A DNA stretch of 64,000 nt, from the NCBI GenBank assembly GCA_963742585.1, contig CAVUMI010000002.1, forward strand, positions 37,861 through 101,860. The letters are read 5' to 3'. The notes beneath the pieces are model-generated. The model did no database searches. It saw nothing but the letters and a program-made list of their open reading frames with translations, and was not told the origin of the DNA. Shown piece by piece: positions 9,315-18,205 of this stretch. This DNA comes from JACDEA01 sp963742585 (GTDB taxonomy: Bacteria > Actinomycetota > Acidimicrobiia > Acidimicrobiales > JACDEA01). A program made the position numbers and the translations under genes. Numbering within the stretch: the first letter of the stretch is position 1; the number at the start of each line of letters is the position of its first letter.

Positions 9315-9361
9315 CTTCTGGACACTTAACGCCCCGGGAGGGCGTTAAGTGTCCAGAAGTC
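9313..9361. repeat. Dispersed palindromic element, family 1, copy 2
   Basis: Arms of 22 bp, perfectly complementary, with a 5-base loop CGGGA. The arm is the same sequence as copy 1 (GACTTCTGGACACTTAACGC...). It begins within the TGA stop of the DUF559 gene. Confidence 0.85.
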
Positions 9362-9399
9362 GGGGGGAGGGTGCCAGGCGGGTGTGACAGCCTCTTCTG

Positions 9400-10237
9400 G
9401 TGCACATTGGATTTGCCCTGCCGCAGTTTGACTTCTCGGTGCCGGGCGAGTCGCCGTTGCGATGGGCGACGGTGGTTGAGTGGGCGGTGCGGGCCGAGGA
9501 ACGCGGGATTCGACAGCGTGTGGTTGGCCGACCACCTCTTCCTCGAGGTCGAGAAATACCAGGGGCCACCAGGCCAGTTCGATTGTTACGACCCGCTCGT
9601 CGGGCTCGCCGCACTGGCGCGGGCCACAACGAAAGTCCAACTCGGAACGCTCGTGCTCTGCGCGCAACTCCGTCCGCCGACAGTGCTGGCCAAGATGCTC
9701 GCCGGACTCGACCGGCTCTCGCAGGGTCGCGCCGTCGCCGGTATCGGTGCCGGTTGGTACGAGCCCGAGTACCTCGCCGCCGGTGTGCCTTTCGAGCGAC
9801 CGGGTGTCCGCGTGCAGCAACTCGACGACGCGATCCAGACGTGCAAAGCCATGTGGAGCGGAACCGAGGGCGCGCCGCCGTGCCGACCCGGGCCCGTCCG
9901 CCCTGGGGGCCCGCCGGTCTGGGTTGGCGGTCGCGGCGACAAGGTGATGGAGGTGGCGGCGCGCCACGCCGACGGCTTCAACCACGGCGGGTGGAACGCC
10001 AAGGCGGGTGCGCGCCGGCTGGCCGAGTTCTGGGCGACGTGCGATCGGGTCGGACGCGATCCGGCGACGATCACATTGTCGGTCGACCACACCGTCGAGG
10101 ACCCGGCCCGGCTCCCGGATCAACTCGGTGAGTTCGCCGAACAGGGCGTGACGGCCGTGGTACTCGGCCTGGGACCGCTACCGTTCTCTGTGACGACGTT
10201 CGATGCCCTCGCCGAAGTGGCGGCGGCTTTACCGTAG
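9400..10237 (+). CDS. LLM-class F420-dependent oxidoreductase (one frameshift)
   Basis: The luciferase-like monooxygenase fold is shown by the N-terminus MHIGFALPQFDF, the FDSVWLADHLF strand, the VQLGTLVLCAQLRPP segment, the AGIGAGWYEPEY motif and PPVWVGGRGDKVMEVAARHADGFN near the flavin or F420 phosphate site. At about 279 residues it is slightly short for the family. One extra G near 9507 separates the first 36 residues from the rest. The GTG at 9400 starts shortly after palindrome copy 2. These proteins use coenzyme F420 or FMN for hydride transfer; the substrate cannot be told. Confidence 0.85.
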
Positions 10238-10244
10238 GAGACCG

Positions 10245-10421
10245 ATGTTTGGACTGGGCGTACCCGAGCTCCTCATCATCCTCGCCGTCGTCTTGCTGCT
10301 CTTCGGCAGCACCCGGCTCCCGAAGCTGGCCCGCTCATTGGGTCAGGCCTCGAAGGAGTTCAAGACCGGCGTAGCTGAAGGCGCGAAAGACGACGAGGTC
10401 GAGGACTCGAAGAAGGACTAG
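10245..10421 (+). CDS. tatA: Sec-independent translocase protein TatA
   Basis: A 58-residue TatA/E family protein: a short periplasmic start MFGLGVPE, one membrane helix LLIILAVVLLLFG, the hinge and amphipathic helix STRLPKLARSLGQASKEFK, then an acidic/Lys tail. The Phe-Gly at the helix end is the family hallmark. It forms the pore of the twin-arginine system. It begins 7 bases after the LLM gene. Its TAG stop shares bases with the stop of the convergent whiB gene (CTAG at 10418-10421). A second TatA-like gene is at 58976-59137; tatC is not in the window. Confidence 0.9.
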   Translation: MFGLGVPELLIILAVVLLLFGSTRLPKLARSLGQASKEFKTGVAEGAKDDEVEDSKKD

Positions 10422-10666
10422 CTGTTCACTGCGGCGTCGGCGGCCAGGCGCCGCTGACGCAGGATGCGCCGGCGCTCCCGCTCGGACGCGCCACCCCACA
10501 CACCGTGGTCGATCCGGTTGCGCAGCGCGTACTCGAGGCACGGCGACTTCACCGGGCAGTCAAGGCACACTTGCTTGGCCACTTCGACCCCGACGCCATC
10601 ACTGGGGAAGAACAGAGAAGGATGGACGTCGCGACAGTTGCCCTCGGCCATCCATGTGGTGTCCAT
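10418..10666 (-). CDS. WhiB-family iron-sulfur transcriptional regulator (second copy)
   Basis: An 82-residue WhiB protein with cysteines at 11, 34, 37 and 43, the GVWGG turn at 55-59 and a basic C-terminal helix SERERRRILRQRRLA. It is a short WhiB of the WhiB1/WhiB7-like size class without an AT-hook. It is divergent from the HtrA protease gene, whose ATG is only 10 bases away, so the two genes must share a very compact promoter region or be expressed from leaderless or overlapping transcripts. Confidence 0.92.
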   Translation of the reverse strand: MDTTWMAEGNCRDVHPSLFFPSDGVGVEVAKQVCLDCPVKSPCLEYALRNRIDHGVWGGASERERRRILRQRRLAADAAVNS

Positions 10667-10675
10667 GCAACAAGA

Positions 10676-12055
10676 ATGACAGGAGTTGAGACGTTGGACG
10701 AAACAAGTCCCGACGAACAGGTCATAACGGACGTAGAGCCCACTGTGGGGGCGGAATCCGTCCGTACAGATGGGGTTTCCACCGACAGTCGAGGTGGCGA
10801 CCGATTCCGACGCCTATTACCTGCCGCCCGACATGCCGCCCGACATGCCGCCCGACATGCCGCCCGAATGCGCACCGTTCTCGAGTCCGAGCCCGAGCCC
10901 ACGGTCGTCGAACTCGAGGCCCAGGAGACCGAGCCCGCTCGCAAGCGCGCCGGCCGATCGTGGCTCGTCCCGCTGGTTTTCGCGCTGGTCGGCTCGCTCA
11001 TCGGCGGTGGCGTCGTCGCGCTGCTCGACGGCGAGGACCCGAGCACGGTGATCCGCTACGGCAACAACTCCAGCGTTCTCGCCAAGGCCCAGGACATCCA
11101 GGGCGTGCTGGCCAAGGTGGAGCCGGCGGTCGTATCAGTTCGCACCGAGGCATTCCAACGGGGCGGCTTCTTCTCCAACGAAGTCCAGCGGGTGCGGGGC
11201 GCCGGTACCGGCATGATCCTCACGGCGAACGGCGATGTTCTTACCAACGCGCACGTCGTCGAGGGTGCGAGCAGCATCACTGTCACGCTGCAAGGCGACA
11301 CCGCGGCGCGACCCGGCCGACCTCGTGAGTCGCGACGGCGTCACCGACGTCGCGATCATTCGCATCCGTGACGCGCGCGACCTGCCGACGGTGAAGCTGG
11401 GCGACTCCAGCAAGCTGGCCGTGGGCGACGACGTCCTCGCCATCGGCAACGCGCTCGACCTGGTCGGCGGACCCACCGTCACCCGCGGCATCGTGTCCGC
11501 GCTCAACCGCAGCCTGCCGTCGGAAAACGGCTCCGGTGAGTTCAGTCACCTCATCCAGACCGACGCGGCGATCAACAACGGGAACTCGGGCGGCCCGCTG
11601 GTCAATGCCGCCGGTGAAGTGGTCGGCATCAACACCGTCGTCATCCAGGCGACGGGCAGCGGCAACCTCGTGCAGAACATCGGCTTCGCCATCTCGATCG
11701 ATGCGGTCAAGCCCAACCTCGAGGCGCTCAAGAGTGGCAAGGCACCGTCGAACCCCACCACGTTCCTCGGCGCAACGCTGGCCACGGTCACCCCCGCCAT
11801 CAAGGAGCGGCTCGACCTAACCGCTGACGAGGGCGTGTTGGTCAACGAGGTCGTGCCCGGTTCGCCGGCGGAGAACGGCGGCCTGCAGCCCGGCGACGTC
11901 ATCGTGAAGTTCGACGGCAAGGACGTGAAGGAAGCACGCGAGATCGTCGACTCGGTGCAGTCGCACAAATCAGGCGAGAAGGTGACGATCGAGTACTTCC
12001 GTGGCAAGGACAAGCGCACGGCCACGGTCACTCTGGGATCGCGCCAGATGAATAG
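10676..12055 (+). CDS. HtrA/DegP-type membrane serine protease with PDZ domain (frameshifted)
   Basis: An acidic N-terminal tail is followed by a Pro-Pro-Asp-Met tetrapeptide repeated four times (around 10825-10865), a membrane helix (WLVPLVFALVGSLIGGGVVALL) and a trypsin-like domain with the triad His (LTNAHVVEG), Asp (VTDVAIIRIRD) and Ser (NNGNSGGPLV). A PDZ domain follows (about GVLVNEVVPGSPAENGGLQPGDVI). This is the usual layout of actinobacterial envelope quality-control proteases. Two compensating shifts flank the repeat (near 10780 and 10870) and one lies near 11311. No stop is met at the expected end after TLGSR, so the frame reads on into the next gene; stops in the other two frames at 12049 and 12053 mark the likely true end. 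Confidence 0.85.
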
Positions 12056-12074
12056 ACGCGTAGTCTCGAAGGTC

Positions 12075-12365
12075 ATGTCAACGACACCCGACGCGCTCGA
12101 AGAAGCGCCCCAGCCGCCACGAGGACACGTGCGGATCGTCTACCTCGGTCCGGTCGCGCCGCACTGGGACCTGCAGTCGGACTTCGGTGACCGCGCCCTC
12201 ATCGAGGAGTTCCGCCAGCGCGCGCTGGCCCGGCTCGTGCTGCTCCCGCCCCACGATCCGCAGTTCCGTCGCAACCGCGAGCGGGTGGCCCGCGACGCCG
12301 AGCGCGAGAACCTCCTCCTCGACTGGGACCTCGGCATTCCCGACTTCGACGAGGAAGAGCGGTAA
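12075..12365 (+). CDS. Small conserved-looking protein of unknown function (96 aa)
   Basis: The ATG at 12075 opens a 96-residue acidic/Arg-rich protein: a Pro-rich start, then HVRIVYLGPVAPHWDLQSDFG, a helix IEEFRQRALARLVLLPP and a charged C-terminus ending in an Asp/Glu-rich tail. It is joined in frame to the HtrA sequence here, but it does not resemble a PDZ extension and a missing stop is the simpler explanation. It lies 11 bases before the ROK kinase and may be co-transcribed with it. I do not recognise the family. Confidence 0.5.
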   Translation: MSTTPDALEEAPQPPRGHVRIVYLGPVAPHWDLQSDFGDRALIEEFRQRALARLVLLPPHDPQFRRNRERVARDAERENLLLDWDLGIPDFDEEER

Positions 12366-12376
12366 GCCGTAGTCCG

Positions 12377-13328
12377 ATGGCATTCATCGGCGTTGATCTC
12401 GGTGGCACCAAGATCTTCGCCGTACTGGCCAAGGGTGACGAGGTCGTCGCCGAGGCCAAGCGCAAGACACCGATGCAAGGCGGCCCGCTCGGCGTGGTCG
12501 ACGCGATCGCCGCGGTGGTGGCCGAACTCGGCGGGACGACCGACGTAGAAGCGGTCGGCGTCGGCGCGCCCGGCGCGGTCGACGTCGCCACCGGCGTGGT
12601 GCGCCAGGCGCCCAACCTGCCGGGATGGCACGAGCCGTTCGGCTTCGGCGAGGCGCTGTCCGAAGCGCTCGACGGCATCGCGGTGTGGATCGACAACGAC
12701 GTGAACGTCGGCACGCGCGGCCGAGCATCGGTTGGGTGCCGGCACGGGCGCCACCGACATGCTGGGCGTGTTCGTCGGCACCGGCGTGGGCGGCGGGCTG
12801 ATCCTCGACGGCGCCATCCGCCGCGGACCCAACAGCTTCGCCGGCGAGATCGGCCACACCATCGTGGTGCGCGACGGGCGGCGCTGCGGGTGCGGTGGCC
12901 GCGGCCACCTCGAGGCCTACGCCGGTCGAGCGTCGATGGAGAAGCCGGGCGCGCGAACTCGACGGCAAGGGCCGTGACACGGCGCTGGTCGAGATCGCCG
13001 GTTCGAAGCGGATGACCTCGGGCGTCTTCGCACAAAGCGCTCGCCGCCGGCGACGCGGTCGCCATCGAGCTGCTCGACGAGGCGGTGGCCGCACTTGGCA
13101 CCGCGATCGCATCGTCGGTCACGCTGCTCGATCTCGAGCTGGTCGTGATCGGTGGGGGACTGGCCGACCGGCTCGGTCCGGCGTTCGTGGGCCGCGTCGA
13201 ACAGGCGGCCCGCAGCGAACTGTTCGCCGAGAACTCCACCCTGCGCGTCGATCCCCGCCGCACTCGGTGACCAGGGCGGCGCGATCGGGGCTGCCCTTTT
13301 GGCGGCCGACGAACTCAGCCGCCGGTAG
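12377..13328 (+). CDS. ROK-family sugar kinase, probably glucokinase (frameshifted)
   Basis: The N-terminal phosphate-binding motif IGVDLGGTKIFAVLA, the VGVGAPGAVD segment, the WIDNDVNVGTRGE-like active-site region and the ROK zinc-binding CGCGGRGHLEAYA are all present, followed by VVIGGGLADRLG and a C-terminal LGDQGGAIGAALLA. The kinase phosphorylates a hexose using ATP or, in actinobacteria, sometimes polyphosphate; ppk1 starts 20 bases downstream. Shifts near 12725, 12948, 13028 and 13248 break the frame. Full length is about 317 residues, normal for the family. Confidence 0.85.
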
Positions 13329-13348
13329 GACCGCTACCGTGGGCCGGA

Positions 13349-15470
13349 GTGGCCCGCCAGGTTGAGGATCAGGCGCCGGCGACCTCCATTGCGCCGGCCG
13401 ACCCCGACTCTGGCCCGGCGCGGTACCTCAATCGCGAGTTCTCCCGCCTCGACTTCATCGCCCGGGTGCTGGCCCTGGCCGAGGACAGCGAGACGTCCCT
13501 CCTGGAGCGGGCGAAGTTCATCGCCATCGTGGCCGAGAACCTCGACGAGTTCTTTCAGGTTCGCCTGGCCGGGCTGCGCGAGCAGGTGGCCGCCGGCGTC
13601 GGGGGCCGATCGCTCGATGGGCTCACCCCGGCCGAGCAGTTCCGGTTGGCGCGCGGCCAGGCATCCGATCTGGTCGACCGTCAGTCGCACCTCTTCCTCG
13701 ACAGCGTCGCACCTGCGCTAGCCGAGCGGGGCATCCGGCTGTCGTCGTGGGACGACCTGGACACCGAAGACCGGGCCCATCTCGAGAACGTCTTCGACGA
13801 GAGCATCTTCCCGGTCCTCACGCCACTCGCCGTCGATCCCGGTCACCCATTCCCGCACATCTCGAACCTCTCGCTGAATCTGGCGGTGATGGTGGTCGAC
13901 CCCGAGGGCGGGCGCCGCTTCGCCCGCGTAAAGGTGCCTCCGCTGTTGCCCCGCTTCGTGGTGCTCCCGGACGGCGAACGGTTTGTGCCGTTGGAGCAGG
14001 TGATCGCCGCTCATCTCGACGTGCTGTTCACCGGGATGGAGATCGAGTCGCACTCGTCGTTCCGCGTCATCCGCAACGCTGACCTCACCTTGGAGGAGGA
14101 CGAGGCCGACGACCTTGTCGCTGCGGTCGAACTCGAATTACGGCGGCTGCGGTCGGGCCGCGCCGTGCGGCTCGAAGTCGACCGGGCCATGACCGGTGAG
14201 GTGCTCGACCTCCTCGTGCGCGAGCTCGAACTGGATGTCGAGGATGTGCACGGCATCGCCGGGCCGCTCGACCTGTCCGGGTTGTGGTCGGTCTACGAAC
14301 TCGACCGGCCCGAGCTGAAGGACGAGGTGTGGACGCCCGTGACCCAGCCGGCGCTGAGTCGCGACGACGAGCCGGCTGACATCCTCAGCGTGATGCGCGA
14401 GCAGGACGTGCTCGTGCACCACCCGTATGACTCGTTCACCACGTCGGTGGAGGCGTTCATCAAGCAGGCGGCCGCCGATCCCGACGTGTTGGCGATCAAG
14501 CAGACGCTGTACCGCACCTCGGGCGACAGCCCCATCGTGAAGTCGTTGATCCGCGCCGCCGAACGGGGCAAGCAGGTCTCGGTGCTGGTGGAGGTCAAGG
14601 CCCGGTTCGACGAGCGGGCGAACATCGCATGGGCGCGCGCATTGGAGCGGGCCGGCGTGCACGTGGTCTACGGCCTCGTCGGTTTGAAAACGCACGCCAA
14701 GCTGGCGCTGGTGGTGCGCCAGGAGGACCGCGGGATCCGTCGCTACTGCCACATCGGCACCGGCAACTACAACCCGCGGCACGGCGCGCATGTACGAGGA
14801 CATCGGTCTGCTCACCAACGACGTGGAGTTGGGTGCCGACCTCACCGACATCTTCAACTACATCACTGGCTACAGCCGGCGCACCAACTACCGCAAGATC
14901 CTGGTGGCGCCGTTGGGGTTGCGCGACCGCATCATCGAACTGATCGAGGAGCAGGCCGCCTCTCCCGGTGGGCGCATCGTGATGAAGATGAACGGGTTGG
15001 CCGACCCCGCGGTGATCGACGCGCTGTATGACGCGTCGCACGCTGGCACGCAGATCGATCTCATCGTACGCGGCATCTGCTGCCTGCGGCCGGGTGTCCC
15101 CGGCCTGTCGGAGAACATCCGGGTGCGGTCGATCGTCGGACGTTTTCTCGAGCACTCGCGGGTGTTCGCCTTCGGCGACGGTGAACGTCAGCCGGTCGAG
15201 TACCTGATGGGCTCGGCCGATCTAATGCCCCGCAACCTCGATCGACGAGTCGAAGTGGTGACGCCGGTGACCGCGCCCGCGCTGCGGACGCGGTTGCAAG
15301 AGATCCTCGACTGCAATCTGGCCGACGACTGCAACGCGTGGGCGCTCGGCGCCGATGGGACGTGGACGAAGGTCCAGCCTGAGGTCCGTGTGTCGGCCAC
15401 CGCGGTGCTGAACGAGCGGGCGCTGGAACGTGGGCGGCGCTGGCTTGACGTCGACGACAACGCGAACTGA
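13349..15470 (+). CDS. ppk1: Polyphosphate kinase 1 (one frameshift)
   Basis: All four PPK1 domains are visible. The N domain begins RYLNREFSRLDFIARVLALA and includes ENLDEFFQVRLAGL. The head domain has FPVLTPLAVDPGHPFPHISN. Catalytic domain C1 has LVEVKARFDERANI and the phosphohistidine site LKTHAKLALVVR with HIGTGNYN, and domain C2 has EHSRVFAFGDG and YLMGSADLMPRNLDRRVEV. The enzyme makes polyphosphate from ATP. One extra base near 14788 interrupts RHAR/MYED. Total about 707 residues, as expected. Its TGA overlaps the ATG of the CYTH-CHAD gene. Confidence 0.95.
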
Positions 15471-16950
15471 TGGCGGTCGAGCGCGAGGTGAAGTTGCTGG
15501 CGCCGCCCGGCTTTGTCATGCCGGACCTCGGTGGCGTGGCGCTGCCCGACCAGCAACTCAAGGCGACGTACTACGACACGCCGGATCTGCGCTTGGCCCG
15601 GTGGGGCACCTCGTTGCGATACCGGACCGGCGAGGGCGCGCCGCGCTGGACGCTGAAGCTCCCGTCCGATCTCGGTGGTCCCGGTCTTGTCCGCACCGAG
15701 CTTGAGTTCGAGGGCCCGCCGACCGCGGTGCCGCGGGACGCGGCGAAATTGGTTACGGCGTACGTGCGCACCGGTTCCCTCGGGCGGGTCGCCCGCCTCG
15801 AAACGCGGCGGCGCCGGGTCGAACTGCACGACGAGCTGGGCATCGTGCGAGCGTTGGTGTGCGACGACGATGTCAAGGTCTACGACGGGCGGCGGTTGGC
15901 CCGTCAGTTCCGCGAGTTGGAAGTGGAGGCGGTCGCCGGCGGTGGTGACCTGCTCGAGTCGACCGCGACGCGATGCTCGAGGCGGGCGCCATCGACGGGC
16001 AGCAGATGTCGAAGGTGGCGCGGGCGCTAGGGCCCGCGGCGCTCGAAGCCGCCGACGTGGTGCCGGTCGAACTCGAGGACGACGCCACCGCGGGCGATGT
16101 CGTGCGGGCCGCGATCGCTGGCTCGGTTCGCCGGCTGCTGCGGCACGATCCGGGCGTGCGCCTCGGCGACGACATCGAGCAGGTGCACCAGGCTCGGGTG
16201 GCGACGCGCCGGTTGCGATCCGACCTGCGGACGTTCAGTTCGCTGGTCGATGAGATGTGGGCCAAGAAGCTGCGCGAGGACCTGGCGTGGTTGGCCGATC
16301 TCCTCGGAGCGGTGCGCGATCTCGACGTGCTGTTCGACCGGCTTGAAATGCAGGTGGCCGCGCTGCCCTTGGAAGATGAGCCGGGCGGACACGATCTGCT
16401 GGCCCGGCTGGCGGCCGAGCGGGCCGAGGCGCGCGCCGCGCTCATGGTCGCGATGGAGAGTGACGAGTACATCGAGGTGCTCCAATCGCTGATCGCCGCG
16501 GCGGCCGCCCCGGCGTTGACCGCCGAGGCCGCGCAGCCGGCGGGTGCCGTCCTGGCCGCGACTGGTGCATAAGGCGTTCACGGGTGTGAAGAAGGCGGTG
16601 GCCGCGGGGACCCGCGCCACCGGTGGACGAAGACCTGCACAACGTGCGCATCCGCGCCAAGCGGGCGCGTTACGCGGCGGAGGCGGCCGCGCCGGTGTGG
16701 GGCAAGCCGGCGCGCAAGCTGGCGTCGGCGGTGGCCGGCGTGCAAACGGTGCTGGGCGACCTGCAGGACGCGGTGGTCACCGACGCATGGCTGCGCCGCG
16801 TCTCGGACGATCAGGTATCCGTCGCCGAAGCCTTCGTAGCTGGTGAGCTAGTCGGCCATGCAGCACACCGCGATGGTCGCGAGCCGCGCCGCGTTCCCCG
16901 CGGCATGGGAGAAGGCGTCGGCGCCCAAGCTCCGTTCGTGGCTGCGTTAG
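15470..16950 (+). CDS. CYTH-CHAD domain protein, polyphosphate-associated (frameshifted)
   Basis: The N-terminal CYTH (triphosphate tunnel) domain shows VEREVKLLAPP (the ExExK motif), YYDTPDLRLARWGTSLRYR, WTLKLP and FRELEVEAV. The C-terminal CHAD domain has the typical helical His/Arg motifs HQARVATRRLRSDLRTF and VRIRAKRARYAAEAAAPV, and a terminal LRSWLR. CHAD domains bind polyphosphate granules; CYTH domains act on triphosphate compounds. It overlaps ppk1 by the TGATG junction. Shifts occur near 15965, 16557, 16620 and 16855. Confidence 0.88.
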
Positions 16951-17348
16951 TCCCTGAAGTCCGTGCCGCGGGCGGCGTAGTCAGTCGTCACGGTGGGAAG
17001 GACATCATGGTGATCCACCGTCCGAAGTACGACGACTGGTCGCTGCCCAAGGGCAAGGCCGAGAACGGTGAGTCCGACGAGGACTGCGCCGTGCGCGAGG
17101 TGGCGGAGGAGACCGGGTTCGTGTGCACGCTCGGTCATGAGTTGCCGACGATCCGGTATGTCGATCGGAGGGGGCGATTCAAGGAAGTGCGGTACTGGGC
17201 GATGGAGCCGGTGTCGGGTGAGTTGCAGAAGGGCAACGACGAGGTCGACGTGGTGAAGTGGGTGTCGGTCGCGCAGGCGTACGAGCTGTTGAGCTACGTC
17301 CACGATCGGGAAGTCGTCGCCGCGTGGGCGGCGGAACGCGACCGGTGA
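16905..17348 (+). CDS. NUDIX hydrolase, MutT1-like catalytic half
   Basis: The Nudix box is complete: GKAENGESDEDCAVREVAEETGF (G-x5-E-x7-REVxEExG). It is followed by RFKEVRYWAMEP and a VVKWVSVAQAYELL helix typical of MutT1-like enzymes that clean 8-oxo-dGTP or cleave diadenosine polyphosphates. The likely start is the ATG at 16905, which overlaps the CHAD gene; the conserved part begins at VPEVRAAGGVV, where no ATG, GTG or TTG is present. Its GTGA junction overlaps the next gene, a histidine phosphatase. In mycobacterial MutT1 the two domains are fused. Confidence 0.85.
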   Translation: MGEGVGAQAPFVAALVPEVRAAGGVVSRHGGKDIMVIHRPKYDDWSLPKGKAENGESDEDCAVREVAEETGFVCTLGHELPTIRYVDRRGRFKEVRYWAMEPVSGELQKGNDEVDVVKWVSVAQAYELLSYVHDREVVAAWAAERDR

Positions 17349-17775
17349 CGGTTCTTTTCGTGCGTCACGCGGTGGCCAAGGATCGACACCGGTGGGATGA
17401 AGACGACGAGGTGCGGCCGCTCACCCGGCGGGGCCGCGGCCAGGCCGACGCGATCGTCGACCAGTTGGCGGGTTATGGCGTCGACCGCGTGCTGTCGAGT
17501 CCGTCGGTGCGCTGCGTCGAGACGGTCGAGCCTCTTGCCGCGGCGCGAGGGATGTCCGTCGAGGTGGAGAACGCGCTGGCCGAGGGCAACGGGCGGCTGG
17601 CGGCTGGGTTTCTGCGCGATCTGCTTGACGCCGGTTCCGATGTCGCGCTGTGCAGCCACGGCGACGTCATCCCCGAATCGCTCAGTGCCCTCGGCTTCGA
17701 CGTCCCCCGCTGCGCGAAGGGCTCCACCTGGGTCCTCGACCCACCCGCGCCGTCTACCTCCCGCCCCCGGAGTAA
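17345..17775 (+). CDS. Histidine phosphatase of the SixA / MutT1 C-terminal type (one frameshift)
   Basis: It starts with GTG inside the GTGA overlap. The phosphohistidine motif is VLFVRHAVA and the second catalytic His is in ALCSHGDVI; PLTRRGRGQADAI and SSPSVRCVETVEP are also family features. It matches the phosphatase half of MutT1-like proteins, which removes phosphate from the product made by the NUDIX half. A shift near 17737 moves the end into the frame reading RAVYLPPPE before TAA at 17773-17775. Length about 143 residues. Confidence 0.85.
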
Positions 17776-17781
17776 ACCCAC

Positions 17782-17836
17782 CCGAACTGGCGCGCGTTCC
17801 GCGGCACTTTCGGCCGCGAAACGCGCGCCAGTTCGG
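17782..17836. terminator. Long bidirectional hairpin between phosphatase and arsR genes
   Basis: Arms of 23 bp (CCGAACTGGCGCGCGTT...) with one mismatch and a 9-base loop. It starts 7 bases after the phosphatase stop and ends directly against the arsR stop, so it can serve both convergent genes. It is much longer than a normal terminator. Confidence 0.6.
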
Positions 17837-18181
17837 TTAGGTGGTGGGTTCGAGCGCGGCGCGGAGATTGGCGACGCGTTCAGGGACGACGCTCCACCAC
17901 ATCCAGCGGCCGCGCTTCTCGCCGACGATGAGGCCGGCTTGCACGAGGGCTTTGGTGTGATGGCTGATGGTGGGTTGCGACTTGCCGAGGGGTGCCTCGA
18001 GGTCGCACGAGCAGCATTCGCCGGCCGACGCGATCAGCGAGAGCAGTCGGAGACGCACCGGGTCGGCCAGCGCGGCGAACGCACTGGCCAGGTCGTCGGC
18101 GTCGGCCTCCGGGAGGGGCGCAGCGAGGACCGAGCAGCAGCTGGGCTCAGTGGTTTGCTTGGATTTCGTATTGACAACCAT
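17837..18181 (-). CDS. arsR: ArsR/SmtB-family metalloregulatory repressor
   Basis: A 114-residue winged-helix repressor. The HTH is in GKSQPTISHHTKALVQAGL, followed by a wing GEKRGRWMWWSVVPE. Metal-thiol candidates are Cys15 and Cys16 near the N-terminus and Cys56, Cys57 and Cys59 in ECCSCDLEAP just before the recognition region. The Cys15/Cys16 plus Cys in the 55-56 region is the arsenite site geometry known from the Corynebacterium glutamicum type of ArsR. It is divergent from the ArsI-like gene with a palindromic operator between them. Confidence 0.9.
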   Translation of the reverse strand: MVVNTKSKQTTEPSCCSVLAAPLPEADADDLASAFAALADPVRLRLLSLIASAGECCSCDLEAPLGKSQPTISHHTKALVQAGLIVGEKRGRWMWWSVVPERVANLRAALEPTT

Positions 18182-18205
18182 CGATATATCGATAATAGTC
18201 GATGT
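18180..18205. promoter_or_regulatory. ArsR operator in the arsR / arsI-like divergent promoter
   Basis: A perfect 14-bp palindrome ATCGATATATCGAT at 18180-18193 is followed by a further TCGAT half-site at 18200. Only 24 bases separate the two start codons, and the palindrome touches the arsR ATG, so binding would block both genes. Confidence 0.7.

Noticed and set aside
10676..12365. HtrA with a new C-terminal domain
   Set aside because: The join lacks a linker and stops lie in both other frames at 12049 and 12053, in a region full of shifts; two genes are more likely. Kept only as a low-interest finding.
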